A DNA stretch of 64,000 nucleotides, taken from NCBI RefSeq assembly GCF_009792895.1, contig NZ_WSSC01000001.1, forward strand, positions 1,302,001-1,366,000. The letters run 5' to 3'. The DNA is from Pigmentibacter ruber (GTDB lineage: Bacteria > Bdellovibrionota_B > Oligoflexia > Silvanigrellales > Silvanigrellaceae). The translations under genes and the position numbers were made by a program. Under the pieces are notes generated by a model, which worked only from the letters and a program-made list of their open reading frames with translations, was not told the origin of the DNA and made no database searches. Shown piece after piece: positions 36,197-45,431 of the stretch (position 1 is its first letter; each line of letters starts with the position of its first letter).

Positions 36197-37018
36197 TCAT
36201 TTTTTTATAAATTCAATACTTTGTATTATTTTATAATTAATTAATGAGACATTTGTCTCTAGGAGAAAAACAAAAATACCTGTTTTTAATAAATCACCAA
36301 CTTGTGCTGCAAATGGTACTAATACATGGCAAATCCCTCCAGCAGCAAGTACTATTGCATCGCCTTGTTGCTTCCATGTATTTTCTCGATTGCTTTTATT
36401 TTTAAAGAATTCTGTTAAAATAGGCGCTATAGGTTTGTCACATTCGCCTTTAGATGCACTATTTTCAAGTGCAAGAAGTTTTAAAGTACTTTGAGCAACA
36501 TTTGATGGAGTATTGCTTGGTTCAGACCAATTAAATGATACGGAATATGTAGATTCTATTTCAGCAAAACTATTAATTGTATATTTAAAAGGTGAGTTTT
36601 TATCTGGACTTACTGCTATATATTCCCAACCTGTATGTGGTTCTAAATTATTAGGAGCTTTATTATTTGCAGGAATTTCTGACCATAAATAAGGTACAAG
36701 AATATGACATGTATTTTCACGAGCTACTAACATTGGATTGCCATTTTGCTGAAATTTGCAAGACTTTCCTGGACAAAATGTCGCATAGTTCTGACAAGTT
36801 TTTAATAATTCTGGTGCTGTTTTAAATCCATCATGTTGATGATAATATCTAGCATTTTTAGAGTAAAGGGATACATAATTAGAGCAGTCGTTTCCTAATG
36901 TAGAAAATATTTTTTGAATAAGAGGAGTAACATCTTTAGCGCAAGAGTTTGCTAAAGATGTTACTGTATAAGACAATCCAAATAGTCCAGTGCATACTAA
37001 TGTCCAATTTTTTATCAT
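36197..37018 (-). CDS. Hypothetical exported Cys-containing protein with internal repeat
   Basis: A 273-residue protein with a signal peptide (cleavage near SLANS). Cys pairs at NSCAKD, NDCSNY, KTCQNY, FCPGKSCKF. A segment FQQNGNPMLVARENTCHILV near residue 88 recurs as WKQQGDAIVLAAGGICHVLV near 218, suggesting two copies of one domain, the second shortened. The first copy with VSLYSKNARYYHQHDGFKT recalls NTF2/SnoaL-like folds, without a certain match. Probably periplasmic or secreted. AAGGG before the ATG. Confidence 0.6.
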   Translation of the reverse strand: MIKNWTLVCTGLFGLSYTVTSLANSCAKDVTPLIQKIFSTLGNDCSNYVSLYSKNARYYHQHDGFKTAPELLKTCQNYATFCPGKSCKFQQNGNPMLVARENTCHILVPYLWSEIPANNKAPNNLEPHTGWEYIAVSPDKNSPFKYTINSFAEIESTYSVSFNWSEPSNTPSNVAQSTLKLLALENSASKGECDKPIAPILTEFFKNKSNRENTWKQQGDAIVLAAGGICHVLVPFAAQVGDLLKTGIFVFLLETNVSLINYKIIQSIEFIKK

Positions 37019-37342
37019 AGTTTACCCTTATAATATAAGTATTAAGGAGTATAAATATATTTAAATCAAGAACAAAAAATACTGCTTGTAACTCTACTCT
37101 TATACATCTTTCTGAGTAAATGTCTACTTTTCCCGTTTTTCCTTTGAATAATTCTAAATTTTTATGTTACTTAAATTTTATAAAAGGTAAGCTAATTAAA
37201 AATTAATTTAATTGATTTTTATGTAATAATGATTTAAATTTTTCAAATAATCAAATATAATTTATATCTTCTTTACAAGAAAAAAAATTAAGATATAATA
37301 TTAAAATACTAAATTTTTATTGAAAAATAATTAAGTTGGGAT
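37019..37342. other. Divergent intergenic region
   Basis: 324 bases between the exported protein and binding protein genes. No gene or strong structure found. Confidence 0.35.
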
Positions 37343-38197
37343 ATGAATATGTTTTATAAAATATTTTTTTTAAAATTTATTATTTTATTAAGTCAGATTT
37401 TAAGTTTTGAAATATATGGAAAAAGTGTTTTACCAGAGTGTAATAGAGAATTCACAGCAAAAGTATATGAGAATGGACTTTTCTATATGGCGGATAAAAA
37501 AAGTGGAATTGATTATGATTTACTTAAAGAACTTGAAAAAAGAAGTGGTTGTAAATTTGTAATTACAGCAGAACCTAGAGCTAGAATTTGGTATGAATTA
37601 GAAAATGGTAAATTAGATTTTGCAACATCAGGTATTCCAACAACTAAGAGGGAAGAATATTCATATTTTTCTAATTTTGTTAGTTATAAAAAATCTATTT
37701 TAATAAGAAAAGAAACTAATATTAAAAGCATGCAAGACTTTATGGCAAATAAGAATTTAATTTTTGGTACAATAATATCTTATAAAGATGGGAGCAAAAA
37801 AATTGATAATATGCTAGACCTCTTAAGGCAAGAAAAAAGAGTAGAAGAGTCTACCTCCCAAGAATTAATGTATAAGAAATTAGCGACAAATAGAATTCAA
37901 GCTGTGATAGGAAGTATTTTAAATTATAAAATATATTTTGAAAAATTTCCTAACTTAAAAGATGATATTGAAATATATGATTGGTTTCCAGAAGAAAAAT
38001 CAGCCAATGTAGGAATTGTTATTTCAAAGAAAACAATTAATGAAATTGAAAGACAGAGTTGGGATACCTTAATTAAGGAAATGGTTGTTGATGGAACAGT
38101 ATTAAAAATTTTTAAAAAATATTTAACTGATGATGATTTCAAGAAATTAATTAATTTTAAAGTTTGGAAATGTACTATAAATTGTAACTATCAATAA
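37343..38197 (+). CDS. Orphan periplasmic solute-binding protein (family 3 type)
   Basis: A 284-residue exported protein with a signal peptide of about 23 residues. Fold pattern of amino-acid-type binding proteins: GIDYDLLKELEKRSGCKFVI, then EPRARIWYELENGKLDFATS near residue 74 and VGIVISKK near the end. No permease or ATPase gene is adjacent. Orphan proteins of this type occur many times in this window and may act as sensors or secreted factors rather than transport parts. A second ATG at 37349 has better spacing to TTGGG and is an equally good start. Confidence 0.82.
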   Translation: MNMFYKIFFLKFIILLSQILSFEIYGKSVLPECNREFTAKVYENGLFYMADKKSGIDYDLLKELEKRSGCKFVITAEPRARIWYELENGKLDFATSGIPTTKREEYSYFSNFVSYKKSILIRKETNIKSMQDFMANKNLIFGTIISYKDGSKKIDNMLDLLRQEKRVEESTSQELMYKKLATNRIQAVIGSILNYKIYFEKFPNLKDDIEIYDWFPEEKSANVGIVISKKTINEIERQSWDTLIKEMVVDGTVLKIFKKYLTDDDFKKLINFKVWKCTINCNYQ

Positions 38198-38264
38198 TAA
38201 AATGTGTTTTAAAAGATTAGTAATAATAAAATATTATTTCATTGCATGAAATATAATTGTAGTT

Positions 38265-39155
38265 TTAATTCATTAGTGATTTACAAAAAGCTGAAATATT
38301 TTCTGTCATATTTTCGTTTAAATATAAATAAGGTTCAATTAATTCGAGTTCAACTAAATATAATTTTCCATTATGTCTAACCAAATCAATTCTGGCATAG
38401 TTTGGGTTTAAATGATCTATAAATTTTTTTGCTTCCTTAATTTCTTCCAAAGAGGGAAAGTATGAAATATTTTTAGCACCATACAATTGATGAGCTAAAA
38501 TAGAATTTATTGCTGGTTTTTTCATTATTGCGTGGGAATAATGATTGCTAAAAAAGAAAAATGAAAGTTCGCCTTCACTATTTATATCTGGAAAAAATGT
38601 TTGAATTACCAAATCCCAATTATTTAATATCTCATCAAAAAGAGCCTTTTTTTCTATCAAATCTGATTTAGAAAACTTGAATACATTTTTTCCACCCAAT
38701 CCTATAGCTGGTTTAGCTACAAAATTACTATATAATGAATTTTTTTCAATTTTAATAATAAATTCATTAATTATATCTATATAATTAGTTGTCTTTTTAT
38801 TAATAATAAGAACTTCGCCAATGTTTAGATTCATATCTTTTAAATCTAAAAGATATTTTTTATGTGAATTCCATATTATGAGATCTATATCGTTAACGGT
38901 TTTTTTATTATTTTTTTTTAGTTCCGATAGCATATCAATAAAATCAGAATAATTAAGCGAATAATCCCAACATCTTTTTGGTACTATTATATCATATTCG
39001 TTTTGAATTTTAGTTATATTCTTCCAATTTATAATTTCTACATCAGCTCCATTTTCTTTTAAGAATGGTTTAAATAATTTGTATTCATCAAGAAAGTCGG
39101 AGCAATTATTAATAAAAAAATCTTTATTATCAGAATCAAGTAATGCTATTTTCAT
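38265..39155 (-). CDS. ATP-grasp family ligase
   Basis: A 296-residue ATP-grasp protein. N-terminal domain (MKIALLDSDNKDFFINN, with IIVPKRCWDYSLNYSDF near residue 56) and the ATP-grasp core: NFVAKPAIGLGGKNVFKF near 143-160 for nucleotide binding, and ARIDLVRHNGKLYLVELELI near 255-275 with metal-binding acids. It resembles uncharacterised RimK/glutathione-synthase-like ligases, which join a carboxylate to an amine or thiol with ATP. AGGA before the ATG. It lies downstream of the decarboxylase fusion gene in the same direction, 271 bases apart, so a shared pathway is possible. The substrate is unknown. Confidence 0.85.
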   Translation of the reverse strand: MKIALLDSDNKDFFINNCSDFLDEYKLFKPFLKENGADVEIINWKNITKIQNEYDIIVPKRCWDYSLNYSDFIDMLSELKKNNKKTVNDIDLIIWNSHKKYLLDLKDMNLNIGEVLIINKKTTNYIDIINEFIIKIEKNSLYSNFVAKPAIGLGGKNVFKFSKSDLIEKKALFDEILNNWDLVIQTFFPDINSEGELSFFFFSNHYSHAIMKKPAINSILAHQLYGAKNISYFPSLEEIKEAKKFIDHLNPNYARIDLVRHNGKLYLVELELIEPYLYLNENMTENISAFCKSLMN

Positions 39156-39287
39156 TTTTTATCCTAAATATTATTGTATTTATATGGAACATATATTATA
39201 TGCGAATATAAAAAGCAAGCATACATTAAAATATTTTAGTTAGAATATTTTTATATAGTAACTAAATCTTATATTTTTGGGAGAATT

Positions 39288-39362
39288 ATGAAGAAATTTT
39301 ACAAATTAAAAAAAATTAATAATATAAGTCAAGAACTTACTCTTTCTTTTCAAAAAATTTAA
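39288..39362 (+). CDS. Possible small peptide gene
   Basis: A 24-codon frame, MKKFYKLKKINNISQELTLS then FQKI, with a strong TGGGAG ribosome site six bases upstream. It runs opposite to the ATP-grasp and fusion genes between which it lies. It may be a peptide substrate, a leader peptide or chance. No recognised family. Confidence 0.3.
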   Translation: MKKFYKLKKINNISQELTLSFQKI

Positions 39363-39426
39363 TATACTTTTTCGTTTTGATCTAACAATTATTTTCACAT
39401 TAGAAAGGTAATTATCAAGATTTTAA

Positions 39427-41481
39427 TCATTTTACAACAGTTGGGTTCCAAGAAGTTTTAAAATTAATTTCTAATGAATTTAACTCTGCAAGATCTTTAT
39501 ATGTAAGATCAAAATTGAAAATATTTAAATTTTCTTTCATATGCTCTATATTTTCCGATTTTGGTATAGAACAAAAACCATTTTGATAACTCCATCTTAA
39601 GAAAACTTGAGCTGGAGTTACATTATATTTTAGCGCAATATTTGAAACTACAGGATCTTCAAAAAAGTGAGAATTTGTTAATGGTGCCCATGCACAAATA
39701 GTAATATTATTTTCAAAACAATATTTAACAATATCTTTCTTTTGATTAAAAGGAGAAATTTCTATTTGATTAATTGCAGGTTTTATAGAACAATTTTTTA
39801 ATAGTTCCTCTAAGTGTAATATTCCATAATTTGATACTCCTATTGCTTTTATTTGGCCTAATTCATAAATTTTTTCTAATTCTTTCCATGCTGCTAGCCT
39901 ATTTGTTGCATTATTTGGTGAATGAATCAGATATAAATCAATATATTCCATACTTAGTTTATTTAAACTACTACTAAATTCAGTTTTTACAAATTTTGGA
40001 TCTACCTTTGAAGATGCAAGTTTAGTACAAATAAAAATTTCTTCACGAGGAATTTTTGAATCTTTAATTGCTTTACCAATATCTTCTTCATTTTCATAAA
40101 CACTCGCAGTATCAATGTGTCTATAACCTAATTTTAGAGCATTTAGAACTGCATTATATGCTCTAAAACCAGCAGGAATTCTATAGGTACCTAATCCAAT
40201 AATTGGTGCATAAGTGTTTTTTACTATTTCTTTAACTGGTATTTTTTTGGCGTTGGAAATGATTTCTGAATTTATTCGGTTTTTTTTAAAATATTTTCTA
40301 ATTATAACTGGATCTTTTATGTAATCTTCAACAAATTGATTAATAATTTCTTCTGTTACATGTTCCATAGTGAAAATATGAGTAAAGTTATCATGAGAAT
40401 TATCTTTACTTGGATCAACAAAAATAGGTAAATGATATTTTTTTGCAAGCATTTGAGAAGGAGCTGGTAATACCACACATGGTGAGAATTTATTATGCCA
40501 TGCGTCAATATTTTTATTATTTAAAAGTTCAGTTAATATCTTTGTTTTTTCTAAAATTGCTTGTGTACGTTTTTTAAAACCTTCCATACCTACTTTTTTA
40601 ATTATATTTAATGCAATAAAGGGAATAGTTCCATCTCTTGAGCCTCCAATAGTAGTATCATAAGAAGCAACACACTCAGCAAAAGGAGAACATGGAAGAT
40701 TATTAATTATTTTTTTTCTTGCTAAAAATAAAGAACCAGGCATGGGGATCCCAACTCTTTTATGTAAACTTACTGATAATGTATCAATTTCTTCAATACT
40801 AAAATCTAATGACAAAGGTTGATACTCTAAAAATGGTGTAATCAATCCACCTAAAGCAGCATCTAGATGTATATGGTAGTTTTCTGAATTAATATTTGCT
40901 AATCTAATACTATTTATTAATTCTAAAATATTATCATAAGCTCCTTTATTAACTGAACCAGAGCAAAAAATAAATATATAATTTTCATTTTTTTTCTGTG
41001 TTTTTAATTTCTTAAAAAGATCTTCAGAACACATGGAACCATTAGAAAGAGTTTTTATTTTCAAAATTTGCTTACATCTTGTTATTAAAGCCGCTTTCAT
41101 TATGCTATAATGAGCATCTTCTGCAAATACCAAAATAGGGTCTTGAAAACGACGCATGCCAATATGGATTCCATGCAAGTTTGAAAACGAAGATCCAGGA
41201 TTGGTATAACCCCAAGCATCATTTTCAGGTAATTTAAGTAAATTAGATACAAAATGAACTAATTCTTTTTCTGCTTCAAAAGAAACCAGATGGCCACCTA
41301 ACCCAGTGAATGGGTCGCCTAAATTATTAATTGTATGGCCAAGAAGAGGCCAAAAACCTTCACAATCGGAAGTGCTTTGATTGAGTTGTATCCCTAAACA
41401 ATTTTTTGATTCTTCTTCAAAACTTTTAGCCAAATCTAAAGCTTTTTTATAAGTTGCAACATTTTTAATAATTTTCTCCAC
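39427..41481 (-). CDS. PLP-dependent decarboxylase fused to aldo-keto reductase
   Basis: A 684-residue fusion. Residues 1-415 are a group II-type PLP decarboxylase (histidine decarboxylase-like): WGYTNPGSSFSNLHG near 92, the PLP-stacking His in AEDAHYSIMKA near 125, Asp in HLDAALGG near 207, and the PLP Lys in SVSLHKRVG near 241, then GGSRDGTIPF. From about 430 follows an aldo-keto reductase: GLGTYRIPAG, catalytic Asp and Tyr in RHIDTASVYENE (about 457 and 462), Lys in ICTKLASS (about 486), His in YLIHSPNN (about 520), and NADPH motif FCSIPKSENIEHMKENL. All four AKR residues are present. Together the halves could turn an amino acid into an aldehyde (if the PLP half is deaminating) and then an alcohol; otherwise amine plus separate carbonyl. 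It starts with GTG behind GAGGAAATTA. No such fusion is known to me. Confidence 0.85.
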   Translation of the reverse strand: MEKIIKNVATYKKALDLAKSFEEESKNCLGIQLNQSTSDCEGFWPLLGHTINNLGDPFTGLGGHLVSFEAEKELVHFVSNLLKLPENDAWGYTNPGSSFSNLHGIHIGMRRFQDPILVFAEDAHYSIMKAALITRCKQILKIKTLSNGSMCSEDLFKKLKTQKKNENYIFIFCSGSVNKGAYDNILELINSIRLANINSENYHIHLDAALGGLITPFLEYQPLSLDFSIEEIDTLSVSLHKRVGIPMPGSLFLARKKIINNLPCSPFAECVASYDTTIGGSRDGTIPFIALNIIKKVGMEGFKKRTQAILEKTKILTELLNNKNIDAWHNKFSPCVVLPAPSQMLAKKYHLPIFVDPSKDNSHDNFTHIFTMEHVTEEIINQFVEDYIKDPVIIRKYFKKNRINSEIISNAKKIPVKEIVKNTYAPIIGLGTYRIPAGFRAYNAVLNALKLGYRHIDTASVYENEEDIGKAIKDSKIPREEIFICTKLASSKVDPKFVKTEFSSSLNKLSMEYIDLYLIHSPNNATNRLAAWKELEKIYELGQIKAIGVSNYGILHLEELLKNCSIKPAINQIEISPFNQKKDIVKYCFENNITICAWAPLTNSHFFEDPVVSNIALKYNVTPAQVFLRWSYQNGFCSIPKSENIEHMKENLNIFNFDLTYKDLAELNSLEINFKTSWNPTVVK

Positions 41482-41766
41482 ACTAATTTCCTCACTAAAT
41501 TTATTTTTTTTATTTTAAATTATTTTCATTTAAGATTCAAAATTATATTTAGAATTTTGAATTCATCTTATCAAATATAATAAAAAGATTACCACTTTTA
41601 AAATTTAAAAATATTGGATACTTTTTTAATAAGTTAAAAAGACAGTGTTCTTGTTAACTTGTACATTTTAACAATGCTTATTATTAAAGTTTTTATAAAA
41701 GATTGAATCTAAAAAATTGCAGTGGTATAATATTCCTTATTACAGAATAAAGGTAGGTGATTTAAA

Positions 41767-41901
41767 ATGAAAGAAGAAAATGAAAGTAAGTATTTGCGTT
41801 ATTATTTAAAAATAAATAATAAAAATATGGGCAAATATATAGAAAAAGATAAAAAATATATATTACTAATAAGTGTCAGAAATAAATACTATGAATCTTA
41901 A
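41767..41901 (+). CDS. Possible small basic protein before the acyltransferase
   Basis: A 44-codon frame starting MKEENESKYLRYYLKINNKN and ending NKYYES, with AGGTAGGTG upstream. It ends 10 bases before the acyltransferase ATG. It may be a translational leader for that gene, whose own ribosome site is weak. Unrecognised. Confidence 0.35.
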   Translation: MKEENESKYLRYYLKINNKNMGKYIEKDKKYILLISVRNKYYES

Positions 41902-41911
41902 GAATTAGAAT

Positions 41912-42553
41912 ATGCCAATCAGAATAGATTCAGCACCTTTATTAGTAAAACCATTCTTGTTAATATATGCATATGTATTAGGATACTTACAATATTTTCA
42001 ATATTGGATAAATCATAAGACTATACAAATTTCATGGATAGGAAGCGAAAATCTTTCACCTAATCAAAATTATATTTTCATATTTTGGCATCGATATTTT
42101 CCATGCTATTTTTCTGCATTTTTTAAATATAAGCAACATGTTTGGATGGTTCATCCTTTATTATATATGGCGCATATGTGGCTACTTGTAAGACTTTTAG
42201 GTGTCGAAAAAATAATACCAGGATCTGCTGGAAATACTGGAATTAAAGCTACAAAGGAGCTTATAAAAGATCTTAAATCTGGATATTCAACCATGATTTG
42301 CCCAGATGGCCCCTCTGGTCCTCCACAAGTTTTAAAAAAAGGTGTACTTTATATTGCAGCTAAAAGTAAAGTTCCTATTGTTCCCCTTTATTTTACATCA
42401 AAACCGAGTTTCCAAATATGGAGTTGGGATAAAAAATTATTCCCTACTCCATTTGGAAAATTGCAGGTTAAAATCGGTGTACCTATCTGTGTTACTGAGC
42501 AGAATTTTGATGCAGTTACAAATACTCTTCTTTCCACAATGAATGATGAGTAA
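41912..42553 (+). CDS. DUF374 lysophospholipid-acyltransferase-like protein
   Basis: A 213-residue protein of the LPLAT superfamily, DUF374 branch. IFIFWHRYFPCYFSA near residue 50 holds the family's catalytic-type His (the FWH block), and MICPDGPSGPPQVLKKGVLY near 130 is the PDGP-GP block; VPIVPLYF follows. The N-terminal helix (VKPFLLIYAYVLGYLQYF) anchors it to the membrane. LPLATs transfer acyl groups to phospholipid or lipid A precursors; DUF374 members are not well characterised. The Asp of HxxxxD is not in the standard position here, which is usual for this branch. Overlaps nothing; a small frame precedes it. Confidence 0.85.
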   Translation: MPIRIDSAPLLVKPFLLIYAYVLGYLQYFQYWINHKTIQISWIGSENLSPNQNYIFIFWHRYFPCYFSAFFKYKQHVWMVHPLLYMAHMWLLVRLLGVEKIIPGSAGNTGIKATKELIKDLKSGYSTMICPDGPSGPPQVLKKGVLYIAAKSKVPIVPLYFTSKPSFQIWSWDKKLFPTPFGKLQVKIGVPICVTEQNFDAVTNTLLSTMNDE

Positions 42554-42623
42554 ATTGTTTACTTAAATTATATTTATTTAGAAAAGTTTTATTGATGCAA
42601 AATAAAATGTAGAGGAGATTTTC

Positions 42624-42866
42624 TTGGTTATAAAAGAAAGAATGACTGCAAAGTTTAAAGGGGACTTTGTTGTTTTTTTAATTGGTATGCGTTTAAATAT
42701 TGGAAATGATGATTGTGTTGGAATATGGCATGAGACATATTTAGCATCTAGTGGTTCTTATGAAAATATTTATGCTAATATGCCGCCATTTGGATTAGGT
42801 AAAGTTGGACAAATATCAATAGTAAGTAAAGAGAAAGATTCTGCTAGTCAAAAATTAGAAATTTAA
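42624..42866 (+). CDS. Shortened DUF4188 protein with internal deletion
   Basis: An 80-residue protein. Its first part (MTAKFKGDFVVFLIGMRLN) is the start of DUF4188 proteins (monooxygenase-like, near phenylacetaldoxime dehydratase annotations), and from GIWHETYLASSGSYENIYAN to MPPFGLGKVGQI it is the DUF4188 C-terminus. The middle of the family, which I recall as roughly 70 residues, is missing in frame. It starts with TTG behind GAGGAGATTTTC. It may be a pseudogene kept in frame by chance or a functional mini-version; residues after the junction look normal. Confidence 0.7.
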   Translation: MVIKERMTAKFKGDFVVFLIGMRLNIGNDDCVGIWHETYLASSGSYENIYANMPPFGLGKVGQISIVSKEKDSASQKLEI

Positions 42867-42930
42867 TTCAACTAAATACTATGCTATATTTATTGATAGT
42901 GCTTTATCTTCAATATGAAGAGGTTGTTGC

Positions 42931-43653
42931 ATGTTAAAATTTGAAATAAAAATGATATTCATCTCCCTCATCTATTGGTACAATTCATACGCCATTGAGA
43001 TAAAAGATCTTCATTTTGTTACTGAACCTTCACCAGTTATCTACTATGATGAAAAAAGTAATGAATTAAAAGGAGTTATAGGTGAAAGAATTCAATATTT
43101 AGTAAAAAAATTAAATATAAAAAGCAAAGTAGAAATCATGCCTTGGTCAAGAGCTTATTATGAAACGACAAAAAATAAAAATTTTGCAATTTTTCCTATA
43201 GCAAAAACAGAAGTAAGAGAAAAAGAATTAAAGTATTGCTGCATTATTTATAAATCTAGACAATTTTTCTTCAAGTTAAAATCGAGAAAAGATATCAAAA
43301 TTAAAAATATTAATGACACAAAAAAGTATTCAATAGGTGTTGTTCGAGATGATTTTAGACAAATTTTACTAGAAAAAAAAGGTTTTCCTAAAATAGAAAT
43401 AGCAACTTCTATGGATTTGAATTTTAAAAAATTTATTGGAAAGAGACAAGATTTAATAATTTTAAGTGAAAATTCTATGCTCAAGTATCTAAACCAAAAT
43501 AATATGCAAATGAGTGATGTTGTAAAGTTAATTGAACTTCAAGATATTGATGTTAATAATTATATTGCTTTTAATAAAGAAATAGAAGATGAAATAATTT
43601 CTATAGTAAAAAAAACTTTAACAGATATTTATGATCCAGATAAAGACTTATAA
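42931..43653 (+). CDS. Orphan periplasmic solute-binding protein (family 3 type)
   Basis: A 240-residue protein, probably with a signal peptide (FIS LIYWYNSYA end). EPSPVIYYDEKSNELKGVIG and MPWSRAYYETTKNKNFAIFP match the ligand-cleft pattern of family 3 binding proteins; GVVRDDFRQILLEKKGFPKI is the typical hinge segment. No transport genes adjoin it. It lies after the DUF4188 gene in the same direction, about 64 bases apart. Confidence 0.8.
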   Translation: MLKFEIKMIFISLIYWYNSYAIEIKDLHFVTEPSPVIYYDEKSNELKGVIGERIQYLVKKLNIKSKVEIMPWSRAYYETTKNKNFAIFPIAKTEVREKELKYCCIIYKSRQFFFKLKSRKDIKIKNINDTKKYSIGVVRDDFRQILLEKKGFPKIEIATSMDLNFKKFIGKRQDLIILSENSMLKYLNQNNMQMSDVVKLIELQDIDVNNYIAFNKEIEDEIISIVKKTLTDIYDPDKDL

Positions 43654-43694
43654 ATATAATAAAAATTTTGCAAATATAAGTCTTACTATTTTAA

Positions 43695-44033
43695 TTAACG
43701 AACATTTCGATATGTTTTAATTTCTGGATATCCTGTTTGCATAATATCTTTCACTGCATTAAAGAATTTAGTCATATGATCTGAATTTAAATGAGCATTT
43801 AAATCATCTTGAGATTCCCATTGTTCATATAATGTAAACTCACATTTATCATTTGTTGATTCATGTAGCAAATAACAATAAGCTCCTTTTTCACTTAAAG
43901 TCAAAGGAATTATTTTTTCCATTTCCTTTTTGAAAAAATCTTCATTTCCTGGAATTACTTTTACTTTAGCAAATACAGCTAAAATTTCTTTATGAGGTTT
44001 TCCTACATTATAATTCTCATTTAGTTTTGACAT
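43695..44033 (-). CDS. ABM-type quinol monooxygenase-like protein
   Basis: A 112-residue protein of the antibiotic biosynthesis monooxygenase family (dimeric alpha-beta barrel, YgiN-like): VFAKVKVIPGNEDFFKKEME, then CEFTLYEQWESQDDLNAHLN and SDHMTKFFNAV. His in DHMTKF is the conserved position near the active cleft. Such proteins oxidise or simply bind quinones or aromatic compounds without cofactor. AGGA before the ATG. Single gene, convergent with the binding protein gene. Confidence 0.87.
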   Translation of the reverse strand: MSKLNENYNVGKPHKEILAVFAKVKVIPGNEDFFKKEMEKIIPLTLSEKGAYCYLLHESTNDKCEFTLYEQWESQDDLNAHLNSDHMTKFFNAVKDIMQTGYPEIKTYRNVR

Positions 44034-44344
44034 GTTATAATCCTTTTAAAAATAAATAACTGAAAAACTTTCCAATTAAGGTTTTTCATTAATTCATACT
44101 TACCATTAATTTTTTTTGTTACAATGCTGAAAAAATGAAATTACTGTTAATAAAAAGTTAATAATAAAATTTTTTTGGATTAACTAATTTTTTTTATCTT
44201 AATAATATTAATCCTAAAATTATATAAATCTGTTAATCATTAATAAAATTTAGGATAAATTTGTATATTATTATTGGAAAAAATATTGTAAAGTCTCTCT
44301 TGATATATTTCTAACTAATTGAAAATATACTAATTAGGGGAAAA
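44034..44344. other. Divergent intergenic region
   Basis: 311 AT-rich bases. No gene or strong hairpin seen. Confidence 0.35.
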
Positions 44345-45052
44345 ATGGGAAATAAATTAATCCAAAATTTAAAAAAGCTGCAAAATACTGAAAAAGCAGC
44401 AATACAACAAAAATTTTTTAAAACGGGAAAAGGGCAATATGCAGAAGGAGATCTTTTTCTAGGAGTCGTGGTTCCTGAAGTCAGAAAAATAGCAAAGAAA
44501 AATTTATCACTACAACTTGAACAAATTCATGAGCTATTAGTCAATAAGTATCATGAAGTTAGATTGCTTGGCTTGCTTATTTTAACTTATCAGTATGAAA
44601 TAATGACTAAAAATAGAGATGAGGAAGGCCAAAAAAAAATTGTAAACTTTTATTTAAGTAATACAAAATTCATAAATAATTGGGATCTGGTAGATGCTAG
44701 TTGTTACAAAATTTTAGGAGAATATTGTTATCAAAATAAATTAGATGATATTTTAAGCAATTTATCGTATTCAAGTTCAATTTGGGAAAGAAGAATTTCT
44801 GTTGTTTCGTGTTTCGCATATATTCATAAAAATGAACTTAATTTCTTTTATTCTATAATTCCGAGATTTTTAAATGATAATCATGATTTAATTCATAAAG
44901 CATGTGGATGGATGCTTAGAGAAGCTGGTAAAAAGAATAAACTTCAGTTAAAAAATTTTTTGAAAAATAATTTTAAAGTAATGCCTAAAATAATGCTCCG
45001 TTACTCTTTAGAAAAATTCTCAGAAAAAGAAAAATTTGATATCTTAAAGTAA
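44345..45052 (+). CDS. DNA alkylation repair protein, AlkD-like
   Basis: A 235-residue all-helical HEAT-like repeat protein. FFKTGKGQYAEGDLFLGVVV near residue 20, NWDLVDASCY near 113, and SSIWERRISVVSCF near 147 match AlkD-family glycosylases; Trp and Asp in NWDLVD are the positions that contact the alkylated nucleotide, and KACGWMLREAGK near 187 is also typical. It removes 3- and 7-alkyl purines from DNA. AGGGG before the ATG. Single gene followed by a strong terminator. Confidence 0.92.
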   Translation: MGNKLIQNLKKLQNTEKAAIQQKFFKTGKGQYAEGDLFLGVVVPEVRKIAKKNLSLQLEQIHELLVNKYHEVRLLGLLILTYQYEIMTKNRDEEGQKKIVNFYLSNTKFINNWDLVDASCYKILGEYCYQNKLDDILSNLSYSSSIWERRISVVSCFAYIHKNELNFFYSIIPRFLNDNHDLIHKACGWMLREAGKKNKLQLKNFLKNNFKVMPKIMLRYSLEKFSEKEKFDILK

Positions 45053-45431
45053 ATTCATCTTTCATAACATTATTTGCTAATACTTGTATAGTTATCAAGT
45101 TAATTGCTACAAAAATTAGGAAAGAATTAACTATCTATTTTTTCATACAAGCCTCCATTTGCAATAAATGACATAAATGTAAATAAATTTTCTAATTTAT
45201 TTACATTTTTTTATTTGAATTTTAAAAAATGTAAGTAAACATAAAAATTACCAATATAATAGACTATTCTATAGTTAAATTATTATTACTATATGAATTT
45301 ATTAAATAATATCTCAATTTTTTAAATAAAAATTTTATATCTAATAGGAAATTTATTTCTATTACATAAATCTGTTTATCTCCGAAAAATGGATTGTATA
45401 AAAATATTTTTCTAAACAAAAAGAGCAAAAT
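45053..45431. other. Intergenic region between AlkD-like and channel genes
   Basis: 379 bases. It contains the terminator at 45175-45213 and otherwise only AT-rich DNA, with no gene. Confidence 0.4.
45175..45213 (+). terminator. Strong intrinsic terminator
   Basis: 15-base arms 45175-45189 and 45194-45208 are exact complements with loop TTCT, followed by a T-run. It lies 122 bases after the AlkD-like gene. Confidence 0.75.
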
